Of a stretch of DNA of 18,434 nt, positions 1-8,182 are shown piece after piece. This DNA is from FEN-1350 sp964386005 (GTDB taxonomy: Bacteria > Planctomycetota > Phycisphaerae > Sedimentisphaerales > Anaerohalosphaeraceae). The notes under the pieces were generated by a model. It made no database searches, was not told the origin of the DNA, and worked only from the letters and a program-made list of their open reading frames with translations. Within the stretch, counting starts at the first letter, position 1. Every line of letters starts with the position of its first letter. The stretch is from NCBI GenBank assembly GCA_964386005.1, contig CAYLSB010000091.1, forward strand, positions 1-18,434, written 5' to 3'. The translations under genes and the position numbers were made by a program.

Positions 1-185
1 CACTCGACGACTCTGGAAGGCCCGCCATGCCGCTTAAGGAAGTGCCATTCGTGTCAGACACTTTTTCAGGAAAATCCGGCCACACACCATTAACTCGGTG
101 CGGCTTGAATTCACTTGCATAAGAAACGATCTGAAGCGACAATAGAATGTCAATTTCGAGAAGGGAACAAAAGGGATGAGGAGTT
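1..185. other. Left-edge non-coding leader of the plus-strand block
   Basis: I see no gene here. The short open frames starting at 115 and 176 are out of frame with the strong gene at 186 and encode nothing recognisable. A perfect short palindrome GTGTCAGACAC lies at 51-61, followed by a T run; similar words occur in dispersed palindromic repeats of many uncultured bacteria, but one copy cannot show that. A TAGAAT box at 143-148 resembles a -10 element, but no good -35 lies 16-18 bases upstream (TTGCAT at 115-120 is 22 bases away). I therefore do not call a promoter. The leader ends in a strong Shine-Dalgarno, GAGGAG, just before the ATG at 186. Confidence 0.5.
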
Positions 186-3100
186 ATGGCACAGACAATA
201 CGGACAATCATTCTGCTGGGTATGGCGGTTCTGCATGGGGCGGTTTGCGGATGCGGCAAACAGGCGACGACGGGAAACCAAATTCCCGCCGAGGGATTGG
301 CGAATGGAACCAATCGTCGCGGATTTGCCGCAGAGACCGGACAAGCCCTTGCGGCTTTTAATCGGGGTTCAGCTCTGCTGGAACAGTACGAATTTGTCAA
401 GGCGGCAGCGGCATTCGAAGAAGTTGTAACCCGGATGCCGGATTGGACCGCCGCGCGGTATAATCTTGGATTGGCCTATCTGAACCTGCAGGAAACAGAA
501 AACGCTGAAAACTCACTGGAGAAAGCAAAAACCGCCTTTCAAAAGGTTCTGGAGGAAAATCCGAATCATCTTCATGCGATGTTCTGCCTGGGTATGCTGT
601 ACCAGTATCTGGGCGATAATACCCATGCGTCCGAATATTACGCCAGGGTTCATCAAACCGATCCTGCTGATCTTCATGCCGCATACAAATACGCCGAAAC
701 ATTACTTGCCCTCGATGAAAAGGATGAGGGAACCTCCCTACTGGAAACGATTGTCGCGGCCGATCCGGGTTTCGTATCGGGCATGTACCGCCTGGCAACC
801 CTGTATCAGCGGTCGGGTCAGCGAGACAAGGCCAAGGTCATGTTCGATCGATTCAACGCACTGAAAGCGACCGAACTGACCGGGGGAATTTTTACGGTGG
901 ACCGGCCGTACGGAAGCGCGGGAAAATATTACCTAGCTCTCGGCGCCGATGAATTACCGATCACGCCACCGGTACCGTCCTCGTCAAGGATTCTGTTTTC
1001 CCCGGAACCGAGGCGATTCGGAGAACCGATTACGATGAAAGCATGTCCCGGAGGAATCATCCGCATAGCCGGACTTGCGACGGGGGATGTGGATGGTGAC
1101 GGCGATCTGGATCTCTGTATTACACAGATGGGAAAGGACGGCCAAACGCGGATCTGGCTCAATGACGGTACAGGGAATTTCTCCGCAGGCCGGATTCTTT
1201 CATCACAGGGAATCACCCCATGTTTCGGCGATGTGGACAACGATGGCGACCTTGACCTGTGGATTGGATGTTCCGGTCCGGATCGGTATTTTGAAAACGA
1301 TGGCAACGGTCAATTCGGACTGGGCAATGAAAGCGTTGCCGGAGGCGATCTCATCACCTCGACCGCCGGTTTGCTCGATATCGACAGCGATGGCGATCTG
1401 GATTTGTTGGCCATGCGGAAGGAAAAGGGATCGATACCGGCCGATGGGACTTTCGAACCGTCCGCAGGCGGCGTTTATATCAATAACCGTGACGGAACAT
1501 TTACCGACACCGCCGAAAAACTCGGGCTTGTACTGAACGGAAAAGTCATTTCAGCGATGGCTCAGGATGATTTCGATAATGACCGCGATCTGGATATGAT
1601 TCTTTTTTTTGCCGATGGCGATGCCCTGGGATGGGTGAATGATCGCGGTTGGGTATGGCATCACCTCGCGAGGGAAACGATGGGATTTGCGCCGGGTCGC
1701 GTCGTCGGAGCGACAACCGGCGATCCGGACAAGGATGGAGATCGCGATCTTCTTGTGTTCGGTGATACCGAACTTGTCCTCTATCGGAATCGGGGCGGAT
1801 TCCGGTTTAAGCGGGATGACGAATTCGGCCGCCGGTTCGGGCGTCTCGGCGGAACCGGCGGGCAGTTCGCCGACATCGACAATGACGGAGACCTGGATAT
1901 CGTCATCGGAGACGGGATTCGGGAGGGAAACAAACGCGGACCGGCCTTGCTCGTCAACCACATGCCCGGAATGAAATATTCCAATGTTCTGCATACAGAT
2001 AGTGGAAATCTTCTGGGAGCGATTCATTTTCCGGGATATGCGGCGTGTGCGGCGGCCGACTGGACCGGCGACGGAAAACTCGACCTTCTGCTGGCTCCGA
2101 CCGGCGAGGCGCCGATGTTGTTGGTTAATGCCACATCGGGCGGACACTGGATCGAGATCGATCTGATGGGAATCCGCGAGCAGGACAAAAAGAGTCGGTC
2201 CAACAACTCGGCCATCGGCGCCCGCGTGGAAGTAAAGACGGGAACCATCTTTCAGCAGTATGCGGTGGGCGGACCAACCGGTGTAACGACGATGGCTCCG
2301 CTTCGAATCCATGCCGGACTCGGACCGTATGCCAAGGTGGACTGGTTGCGGATCCTCTGGCCGGACGGCGTGTTGCAGGCGGAGCTTGAAGTACCCGCCG
2401 ATCAGGTGTTGTCGTTGCGGGAACTGCAGCGCAAAACGTCCTCGTGTCCGCATCTGTTCGCGTGGGACGGCCGCCGCTTTGCCTTTATCGCCGATTTCGG
2501 CGGCATGGGCGGACTCGGATACTTGGCCGAACCGGGGGTCTATGCGGGTCCCGACTCGACCGAATATCTGCGGATTCCGGATTTGGCCCCGTTACACGGT
2601 CACTATGTCGTCCAGATCCTGGAGCCGCTCGAAGAAGTCGTGTATGTCGATGAGATCCAGCTGATGGCCGTGGATCATCCGGAAGGCACGGAAGTGTATC
2701 CCCATGAAATGATGGCGATCGGTCTTGCCCCCCCGGAATTCGATCTGTTCTGTTTCAGAGAAGCGCTATTTCCCCGCAAGGCCGTCGATCATCGGGGAAT
2801 GGATGTCACCGAGAGGTTGCGAAGCGTGGACCGGCTGTATGCCGGCGCGACGCAAATCGACGAACGCTTCACGGGGTATGCGGCGGATCACTTCGTCGAT
2901 CTGGACTTTGGCGATGTCCTGGGTAACCTATCGGACCGTCGTGTCGTCTTGTTCCTGAAGGGGTGGGTGGAATACCCCTATTCATCGACGAGTTTCGCCG
3001 CGGCGCAGGCGGGCGTTCATCTCCGCGCTCCCACCCTCGAAGTATGGCGCGGCGGACAGTGGGTGGAACTGTATCGCCAGGCCGGTTATCCCGCGGGTTT

Positions 3101-3704
3101 GAATCATACGATGACCCTGAATCTGACCGGTCTGCTTAAACCGGAGGATCAGCGGATCCGGGTATCGTCGAACATGGAGTTATTCTGGGACTGCATCTTT
3201 ATCGCCGAGGTACAGGATACCAAATCCCTGACGGTGCAGACCGCACCGGTTCTCAGCGGAGACCTGCACTATCTCGGTTATCCGCGGGAATATTCGCCGG
3301 ATGGTCGGCAACCCAACCTCTACGATTACGAGAACATGGATTCCGCGGCGGCGTGGCAACTGATGAGCGGCCATTACACCCGATATGGAGACGTTACCCG
3401 ACTGCTGGATCGCGCGGATGACTGTTTTGTCATTATGGGACGGGGAGAGGAACTGACGCTTCGTTTTGACGCCGACGCCTTCGGACCGGTCCCTTCGGGA
3501 CATCGGAGGACGTTTATTCTCAAGACCGACAGTTACTGCAAGGATATGGACCTCTATACCGCCCATCCCGAATCGGTCGAGCCGCTGCCCTTTCACGGGA
3601 TGAGCGGGTATCCATATCGTGCCGATGAAGCGTATCCGGATGATCTTGAACATCGGGAATACCGACAAACGTATAACACCCGACGGATCGATCGGGGCAA
3701 ATAA
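186..3704 (+). CDS. TPR / FG-GAP (VCBS) / ASPIC-UnbV fusion lipoprotein
   Basis: This 1172-residue protein is probably a lipoprotein: a hydrophobic N-terminus leads to V-C-G-C, making Cys23 the likely acylated residue. TPR helices span about 57-225. Seven DxDxDGxxD-type FG-GAP repeats follow from about 294 to 650, the number expected for one seven-bladed, calcium-binding integrin-like propeller; repeat 4 reads DFDNDRDLD and repeat 7 DWTGDGKLD, so some calcium sites may be weakened. An ASPIC/UnbV domain lies at about 651-745. The last ~420 residues, starting near SCPHLFAWDG at about 755, form a conserved-looking extra region that I associate with large CRTAC1-like proteins but cannot name functionally. 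The ATG at 186 has GAGGAG immediately upstream. It heads the plus-strand block, 142 bases before the next gene. Likely role: envelope scaffold or binding protein; substrate unknown. The fold assignment is firm, the function is not. Confidence 0.9.
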   Translation: MAQTIRTIILLGMAVLHGAVCGCGKQATTGNQIPAEGLANGTNRRGFAAETGQALAAFNRGSALLEQYEFVKAAAAFEEVVTRMPDWTAARYNLGLAYLNLQETENAENSLEKAKTAFQKVLEENPNHLHAMFCLGMLYQYLGDNTHASEYYARVHQTDPADLHAAYKYAETLLALDEKDEGTSLLETIVAADPGFVSGMYRLATLYQRSGQRDKAKVMFDRFNALKATELTGGIFTVDRPYGSAGKYYLALGADELPITPPVPSSSRILFSPEPRRFGEPITMKACPGGIIRIAGLATGDVDGDGDLDLCITQMGKDGQTRIWLNDGTGNFSAGRILSSQGITPCFGDVDNDGDLDLWIGCSGPDRYFENDGNGQFGLGNESVAGGDLITSTAGLLDIDSDGDLDLLAMRKEKGSIPADGTFEPSAGGVYINNRDGTFTDTAEKLGLVLNGKVISAMAQDDFDNDRDLDMILFFADGDALGWVNDRGWVWHHLARETMGFAPGRVVGATTGDPDKDGDRDLLVFGDTELVLYRNRGGFRFKRDDEFGRRFGRLGGTGGQFADIDNDGDLDIVIGDGIREGNKRGPALLVNHMPGMKYSNVLHTDSGNLLGAIHFPGYAACAAADWTGDGKLDLLLAPTGEAPMLLVNATSGGHWIEIDLMGIREQDKKSRSNNSAIGARVEVKTGTIFQQYAVGGPTGVTTMAPLRIHAGLGPYAKVDWLRILWPDGVLQAELEVPADQVLSLRELQRKTSSCPHLFAWDGRRFAFIADFGGMGGLGYLAEPGVYAGPDSTEYLRIPDLAPLHGHYVVQILEPLEEVVYVDEIQLMAVDHPEGTEVYPHEMMAIGLAPPEFDLFCFREALFPRKAVDHRGMDVTERLRSVDRLYAGATQIDERFTGYAADHFVDLDFGDVLGNLSDRRVVLFLKGWVEYPYSSTSFAAAQAGVHLRAPTLEVWRGGQWVELYRQAGYPAGLNHTMTLNLTGLLKPEDQRIRVSSNMELFWDCIFIAEVQDTKSLTVQTAPVLSGDLHYLGYPREYSPDGRQPNLYDYENMDSAAAWQLMSGHYTRYGDVTRLLDRADDCFVIMGRGEELTLRFDADAFGPVPSGHRRTFILKTDSYCKDMDLYTAHPESVEPLPFHGMSGYPYRADEAYPDDLEHREYRQTYNTRRIDRGK

Positions 3705-3738
3705 ACCGAACCGAGGCCGCATCTGGAATCCCGAAGGG

Positions 3739-3754
3739 TTGCCGGCTTCGGCAA
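3739..3754 (+). terminator. Small hairpin after the first gene
   Basis: TTGCCG, loop GCTT, CGGCAA forms a perfect 6-base-pair stem 35 bases after the TAA of the large fusion gene and just before the promoter-like elements at 3762-3790. There is no T run after it, so it is at best a weak terminator or an RNA-processing or stability element. Confidence 0.25.
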
Positions 3755-3761
3755 TTGGGTC

Positions 3762-3790
3762 TTGCGTTGAAGATCCGGACATGCTATACT
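3762..3790 (+). promoter_or_regulatory. Probable extended -10 promoter for the TPR-CRTAC1 pair
   Basis: TATACT at 3785-3790 matches the -10 consensus at 5 of 6 bases and is preceded by TGC (3782-3784), an extended -10 signature. A weak -35, TTGCGT (3762-3767), lies exactly 17 bases upstream. Transcription would begin near 3797, giving a leader of about 50 bases before the GTG at 3847. This would let the second and third genes be expressed separately from the first. Confidence 0.45.
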
Positions 3791-3846
3791 GTACACTGCA
3801 TGTGGAGCAGGAACTGCCGAAATGGCGTCTGGATTGAGGAGAGGTT

Positions 3847-5328
3847 GTGGCTGGGAGAGCGGGAAGGTCCGGTCATCGAACCGGGAAGAAACGGGGAGTC
3901 GTACACAATACCACGGCAAATGGGAAACCGTTTGGCTGGCGGGTGGGGATTGTCGTCGTTATTTTCCTCCCGGTTGCCATCCTTGGATTCTTGTGCCGGA
4001 TTCTCCTTGATCGACAAAACCGTTCTGCGCTCCAATCCCATTCTATTTCTCCCCGTCAGATACATCCGGTTCCTCCTTCCATGGAAGATCGCTGGCTTCC
4101 GGCGGACTGGGACCGGATGGACGAGCAACGAAAAATCGAATTTCTTACCGCCGAGGAAATCCGGCTGGCCGAACAGATCGTGTCCGAGTTTCCGCAAAAC
4201 GAGGATGCGCTGGTCGTTCTCGGAAATGTCCATCGAAAATACGGCAACAGCGATCAGGCCATTGCCTGCTGGGAGAAGGTCCTGACGATGAATCCCGATC
4301 GGATGGATGCCTACGACGGCATGGCCATGGTGGCGATGGAAAAGGGACGGCACGATCAAGCCGTGGAGATATGGAATACGGGTTTGGCCCGAAAACCGGA
4401 AACGCCGGAGTTTCGAAACTCGATCGCCCAGGCCCTGTCGCGGGCGGGAAGACACGAGGAGGCCATCGCGATCCTGAAGGAGGAAACGCGGCGATTTCCC
4501 TTTTCCGCCACGGCCTATTATCTCCTGGGACAGGAATACGCTCAGCAACAGGAATATGCGAGCGCCAGGAGCTGCTATGAAAAGGCCGTCGATCTCAATC
4601 CCGATCACACCAATGCCTATTACGGTCTGATGATGGCTTGTATGCGGTTACAGTTGACATCCGAAGCCAAAACCTATAAGGCCCGTTTCGACGTGCTCAA
4701 ACAACGCGATACCCGTGATCTCCGCGACACGATACGGGGGCGGGATGATCTCCGACGGTCCACCAAATCCCTGGCCGATACCCTGCTTTCCATGGAAGCG
4801 ATCTATCGCCGGTCGGGCGATGCGCGGCTCGCGCGGGAATCCCTGCGGCGAATCGCCATGATGGACCCCGAGCATGTGCGGCTTCTGGCACGCCAGGCCG
4901 AAATGCTTCGCGGTCAGGGACGACTGGCCGAAGCCCTGACGATTCACGAGAAAATCGCCAACGAAGAACCCAATAATAGTATAAATCTATTCAATATGGC
5001 TGGTATTTGCATCGATCTCAAGCGATTCGACCTGGCCCGGGATTCGCTCCTCAAGGTGACAAAACAATCCCCCGGTTTTGACGGGGCTTTTCGCGAGCTG
5101 GCAAGGATAGACCTGATCCAGGGAAGGGATTCGGTCCAGGCCAGACAGTGGGCCGAGCGAGCGATTCAAGCAGCGCCCTCCGCGGCGAATTATTTCGTCT
5201 ATAGCTGGGCCTGCGACAAAACCGGGGACCGTCCCGGCGCGATCGCGGCGCTCAAACGGGCCGTCGAACTGGAACCGAACAATCCGGTCTATCAGGACAA
5301 GTACCGTATCGCCACCATGGGGGAATGA
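3847..5328 (+). CDS. Membrane-anchored TPR protein
   Basis: This 493-residue protein has a basic N-terminus, one hydrophobic segment at about 31-54 (an uncleaved anchor or signal) and then about nine TPR helix pairs between residues 105 and 478. A less regular stretch near 285-310 separates two TPR groups. TPR superhelices bind partner proteins or peptides; no catalytic motif is visible. The start is GTG: it has GAGGAGAGG a few bases upstream and gives the membrane segment intact, while later in-frame ATGs would lose it. The TGA stop is 3 bases before the next ATG, so translation of the two is probably coupled. With the large fusion gene and a CRTAC1-like gene beside it, it probably scaffolds these exported proteins. 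The partner is not visible from sequence. Confidence 0.85.
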   Translation: MAGRAGRSGHRTGKKRGVVHNTTANGKPFGWRVGIVVVIFLPVAILGFLCRILLDRQNRSALQSHSISPRQIHPVPPSMEDRWLPADWDRMDEQRKIEFLTAEEIRLAEQIVSEFPQNEDALVVLGNVHRKYGNSDQAIACWEKVLTMNPDRMDAYDGMAMVAMEKGRHDQAVEIWNTGLARKPETPEFRNSIAQALSRAGRHEEAIAILKEETRRFPFSATAYYLLGQEYAQQQEYASARSCYEKAVDLNPDHTNAYYGLMMACMRLQLTSEAKTYKARFDVLKQRDTRDLRDTIRGRDDLRRSTKSLADTLLSMEAIYRRSGDARLARESLRRIAMMDPEHVRLLARQAEMLRGQGRLAEALTIHEKIANEEPNNSINLFNMAGICIDLKRFDLARDSLLKVTKQSPGFDGAFRELARIDLIQGRDSVQARQWAERAIQAAPSAANYFVYSWACDKTGDRPGAIAALKRAVELEPNNPVYQDKYRIATMGE

Positions 5329-5331
5329 GGC

Positions 5332-7002
5332 ATGTTCATCAGCGGCGGCGTTCGGCAACTCGGCTGGATAACCACGACGGCGATTTTCGCTCTCCTTCGG
5401 ACGACGCCAACCCGGGGGGATATCGTATTCCGTGACATCACGAAAGAAACGGCAATTGCGTTCGTCCACTCCGACGGGGGATGCAATTTGAAATACATCA
5501 TGGAGAATGTCTGCGCGGGTTTGGCGCTGTTCGACTATGACAACGATGGACTCGTGGATGTGTATTTTCTCACCGGGACTCCGTTGAAAGGATGCGCCTT
5601 CGACAGGCCTCTCCGAAACGCGTTGTACCGTAACGAGGGCGGATGGCGTTTTACCGACGTAACGGAGAAAAGCGGATTGGGAGACGGCGGATTCGGACTG
5701 GGCGTCGCTTGCGGAGATTACGATAATGACGGCTATCTGGATATTTTTTTAAACAATCACGGCCCCAACAAGCTGTTTCGAAATAACGGCGACGGGACGT
5801 TCAGCGATGTAACGGAGAAAGCCGGACTGGCCGGCGATACGAAAATGGGAGCCGGGGCCTGTTTTCTGGACATGGACGGCGACGGCGATCTCGATCTGTA
5901 CGCGGCCAATTACGTTCAGTTTTCCTATGAAAAACACGTCATCCATAACCGTCACGGATATCCGATCTATATGGGTCCGCCCTACTATCCTTCGGAACCT
6001 CATTATCTCTACCGCAACAACGGCGACGGCACCTTCACCGATGTCAGCCAAGAGTCGGGAATCGCCGCTCATCCCGGAGCCGGGATGGGAATGGTCTGTT
6101 GCGATTATGACAACGACGGCGACACCGACGTGTTGATTGCCAACGACATGGGAGGCAATTTTCTGTGGGTGAACGACGGCCTGGGGCGCTTTGAGGAGAT
6201 GGGCCTTCTGACCGGATTCGCCTACGATCTGAACGGCGAGGAACACGGAAGCATGGGTGTGGACGCCGGGGATTTCGACAATGACGGCCGGATCGACTTC
6301 TATGTGACATCCTACCAGAGGCAGTTCGCGACGTTGTTTCGGAATACCCCCGGAGGCATGGAAGACGTGACCCTGATCACGGGCGCCGGCGAAGGGACCT
6401 TTCCGCCGGTGACGTGGGGCAACGGAATTGTGGATCTGGATCATGACGGCTACAGGGATATCTTCGTGGCGTGCGGCCATCTGCAGGATAACATCGATCT
6501 GTGGGATGACACCACCAGCTATAAATCTCTGAATATTGTATTGAAAAATACCGGAAAAGGAAAATTTGTCAACGTATCCGACAAGGCGGGCGACGGCTTG
6601 AAGGTCAGGGAAAGCAGCCGAGGCGCCGGTTTCGACGACCTGGATAATGACGGCGACGTCGATGTGGTGATCCTGAATTCCCGCGCCGCTCCGACGATCC
6701 TTCGCAACGATTCCACCGATCAGGGAAACTGGCTGCAGGTGGAACTTCGGGGAAAAAAGAATCGATTTGCCGTCGGGTCGCAAGTCCGCGTATTCGCAAA
6801 GGACCTGACTCTGACGGATGAAGTCCATAGCGGCCGTGGGTATCAAAGTCATTACGGATCGCGATTATACTTCGGTCTCGGTAAACGCGACACGATCGAT
6901 CGCGTGGAGGTTCGATGGCACGGCGGAAAAACGGAAACGTTCAGCAATCTGAAAATCAATTCGCGCGTTACCCTTACCGAAGGGACAGGCCGGGTTCCAT
7001 AG
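5332..7002 (+). CDS. Secreted CRTAC1-type FG-GAP / ASPIC-UnbV protein
   Basis: This 556-residue protein has an N-terminal signal (hydrophobic to about residue 22, cleavage plausible near TRG-DIVF). The opening FRDITKETAIAFVHSDGG is typical of CRTAC1-family proteins. Seven calcium-type repeats follow, for example DYDNDGLVD, DYDNDGYLD, DMDGDGDLD and DLDNDGDVD, making one predicted seven-bladed propeller. An ASPIC/UnbV domain covers about 465-550 (NWLQVELRGKKNRFAVGSQV onward). No enzymatic residues are recognised; the family is extracellular, calcium-dependent and mostly uncharacterised. The ATG lies 3 bases after the TPR gene's stop, with GAGG upstream in the overlap zone. Its 3' end overlaps the last gene of the opposing operon by 29 bases. 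It is a paralogue of the protein at 13757-15385. Confidence 0.9.
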   Translation: MFISGGVRQLGWITTTAIFALLRTTPTRGDIVFRDITKETAIAFVHSDGGCNLKYIMENVCAGLALFDYDNDGLVDVYFLTGTPLKGCAFDRPLRNALYRNEGGWRFTDVTEKSGLGDGGFGLGVACGDYDNDGYLDIFLNNHGPNKLFRNNGDGTFSDVTEKAGLAGDTKMGAGACFLDMDGDGDLDLYAANYVQFSYEKHVIHNRHGYPIYMGPPYYPSEPHYLYRNNGDGTFTDVSQESGIAAHPGAGMGMVCCDYDNDGDTDVLIANDMGGNFLWVNDGLGRFEEMGLLTGFAYDLNGEEHGSMGVDAGDFDNDGRIDFYVTSYQRQFATLFRNTPGGMEDVTLITGAGEGTFPPVTWGNGIVDLDHDGYRDIFVACGHLQDNIDLWDDTTSYKSLNIVLKNTGKGKFVNVSDKAGDGLKVRESSRGAGFDDLDNDGDVDVVILNSRAAPTILRNDSTDQGNWLQVELRGKKNRFAVGSQVRVFAKDLTLTDEVHSGRGYQSHYGSRLYFGLGKRDTIDRVEVRWHGGKTETFSNLKINSRVTLTEGTGRVP

Positions 7003-8182
7003 TTTCTTCAGAAGGTTCGTTGAATGGTTGAATTCGGCCGTTTCGAATCGTGCCCAATCGTACAGGTCGCTGATTTCTCCCCAGTCGGTCCCATTGAATA
7101 CTCCCGGCGACTCCCGGCCAGGGTGATTGGTTTTTCACGGAATCGATAATCGCCGGACGTTCCGGACCGGATCGACGAATGGCTTCGACAAGAACATGAA
7201 TCGCATCATAGGTCTGCGCGGCGAGATAGTCGGGATCGAATCTCGTTCGTTCGCGAAAATCCCGAATAAACCGTTCGGATGTCGGCGTAGGGTTCCACAA
7301 CAAGGGAAAAATTACCTCTTCCGATCCGTTCCCCGCTGTCGTGATAAAGCGTTCCTGTCCCATCCATGGCCCGCCGAAAACCGTTCCGCGAAATCCGCTG
7401 TCTCGCAATGCACAAAGCATCCGACCGCTGGTTTCGGCTCCCGCAATCAGAAGAACCGCATCGTCGGGATACGCCCGCACTTGGTGTGCGATGGATGGCA
7501 GGTTTTGCTCGTCACGATGAAATTGAAAATGATGACGGGGATTTCGACGAAAGCTTCCAAGCGCCTTGAGAAGTTCGACGGAAAACAGATGCGAGTCATG
7601 ATCATCGGAAGATACGACGACAAAATCGCCGGAACCTCCAAGGCGCCGATGGATGTGGGCCGCAAGAATTCCCGCCTGCCGCTCATCATCCGGCAGGCAG
7701 GAAAACATCCAGGGCACAAAGGCGAGGTTGATGGTTTTGTCGGTCGACGATGGATTAATCATCGCCAGTTGTGCTTTAACGACGATCTGCTCGGCCAGGT
7801 GCGTCGTCGGGCCGTCGATGCCGCCGATAACGGCGCATACCCGGTCCACAAAAACCGCCCGCGAAACGGCATTGACACCGGCGGCCCAGGGATCGTCAGC
7901 CCAACAGGAAATTAACCGAAACGGGCGCCCGTTGTATCCCCCTTTGCGATTGGCCTCTTCGATCGCCATGACGGCCGCCTGCCACATCCCTCCCCCAACC
8001 GGATGAAAGGGATCGTCGGGACCGAAGTAACCGATCCGGATATCCTCCATGCCCCCCTGTCCCTGAATCCCCCCCGACGATTTCTGATTGCTTGAACACC
8101 CGCCGGTCGAAAGAAACACGCAAAGAATCCACGATGCGATCGCCCTCGAATGGAACGAATGGAAAATGAACATGGCCTTCAT
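6974..8182 (-). CDS. Type I periplasmic substrate-binding protein (Peripla_BP_6-like), second copy
   Basis: Starting from the ATG at 8182 gives 402 residues, a hydrophobic signal and LSTGGC (Cys29 candidate for lipidation, although Thr at -3 is not ideal). The mature part begins IRIGYFGPDDP and continues AAVMAIEEANRKGGYNGRPF, the usual N-lobe pattern of branched-chain amino acid/amide-binding proteins of ABC importers. The C-lobe shows AAQTYDAIHVLVEAIRRSG. The frame is open up to 8359, but the upstream part lies inside the preceding gene, and ATG at 8182 overlaps that gene's TGA in ATGA, so coupling decides the start. No permease or ATPase gene follows: this gene ends the operon and runs 29 bases into the opposing gene. 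Ligand unknown. It may act as a sensor or capture protein rather than an importer component. Confidence 0.88.
   Translation of the reverse strand: MKAMFIFHSFHSRAIASWILCVFLSTGGCSSNQKSSGGIQGQGGMEDIRIGYFGPDDPFHPVGGGMWQAAVMAIEEANRKGGYNGRPFRLISCWADDPWAAGVNAVSRAVFVDRVCAVIGGIDGPTTHLAEQIVVKAQLAMINPSSTDKTINLAFVPWMFSCLPDDERQAGILAAHIHRRLGGSGDFVVVSSDDHDSHLFSVELLKALGSFRRNPRHHFQFHRDEQNLPSIAHQVRAYPDDAVLLIAGAETSGRMLCALRDSGFRGTVFGGPWMGQERFITTAGNGSEEVIFPLLWNPTPTSERFIRDFRERTRFDPDYLAAQTYDAIHVLVEAIRRSGPERPAIIDSVKNQSPWPGVAGSIQWDRLGRNQRPVRLGTIRNGRIQPFNEPSEETMEPGLSLR

Noticed and set aside
105..148. Promoter for the first plus-strand gene (TTGAAT or TTGCAT with TAGAAT)
   Set aside because: Spacings of 32 and 22 bases do not fit a sigma-70 promoter; the true promoter may lie left of the window.
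1551..6852. Minus-strand frames opposite the FG-GAP genes (1551-2453, 5749-6852)
   Set aside because: Repeated DxDxDG codons in the true genes keep the complementary frame open and produce repetitive Val/Ile-rich peptides; no independent gene signal.
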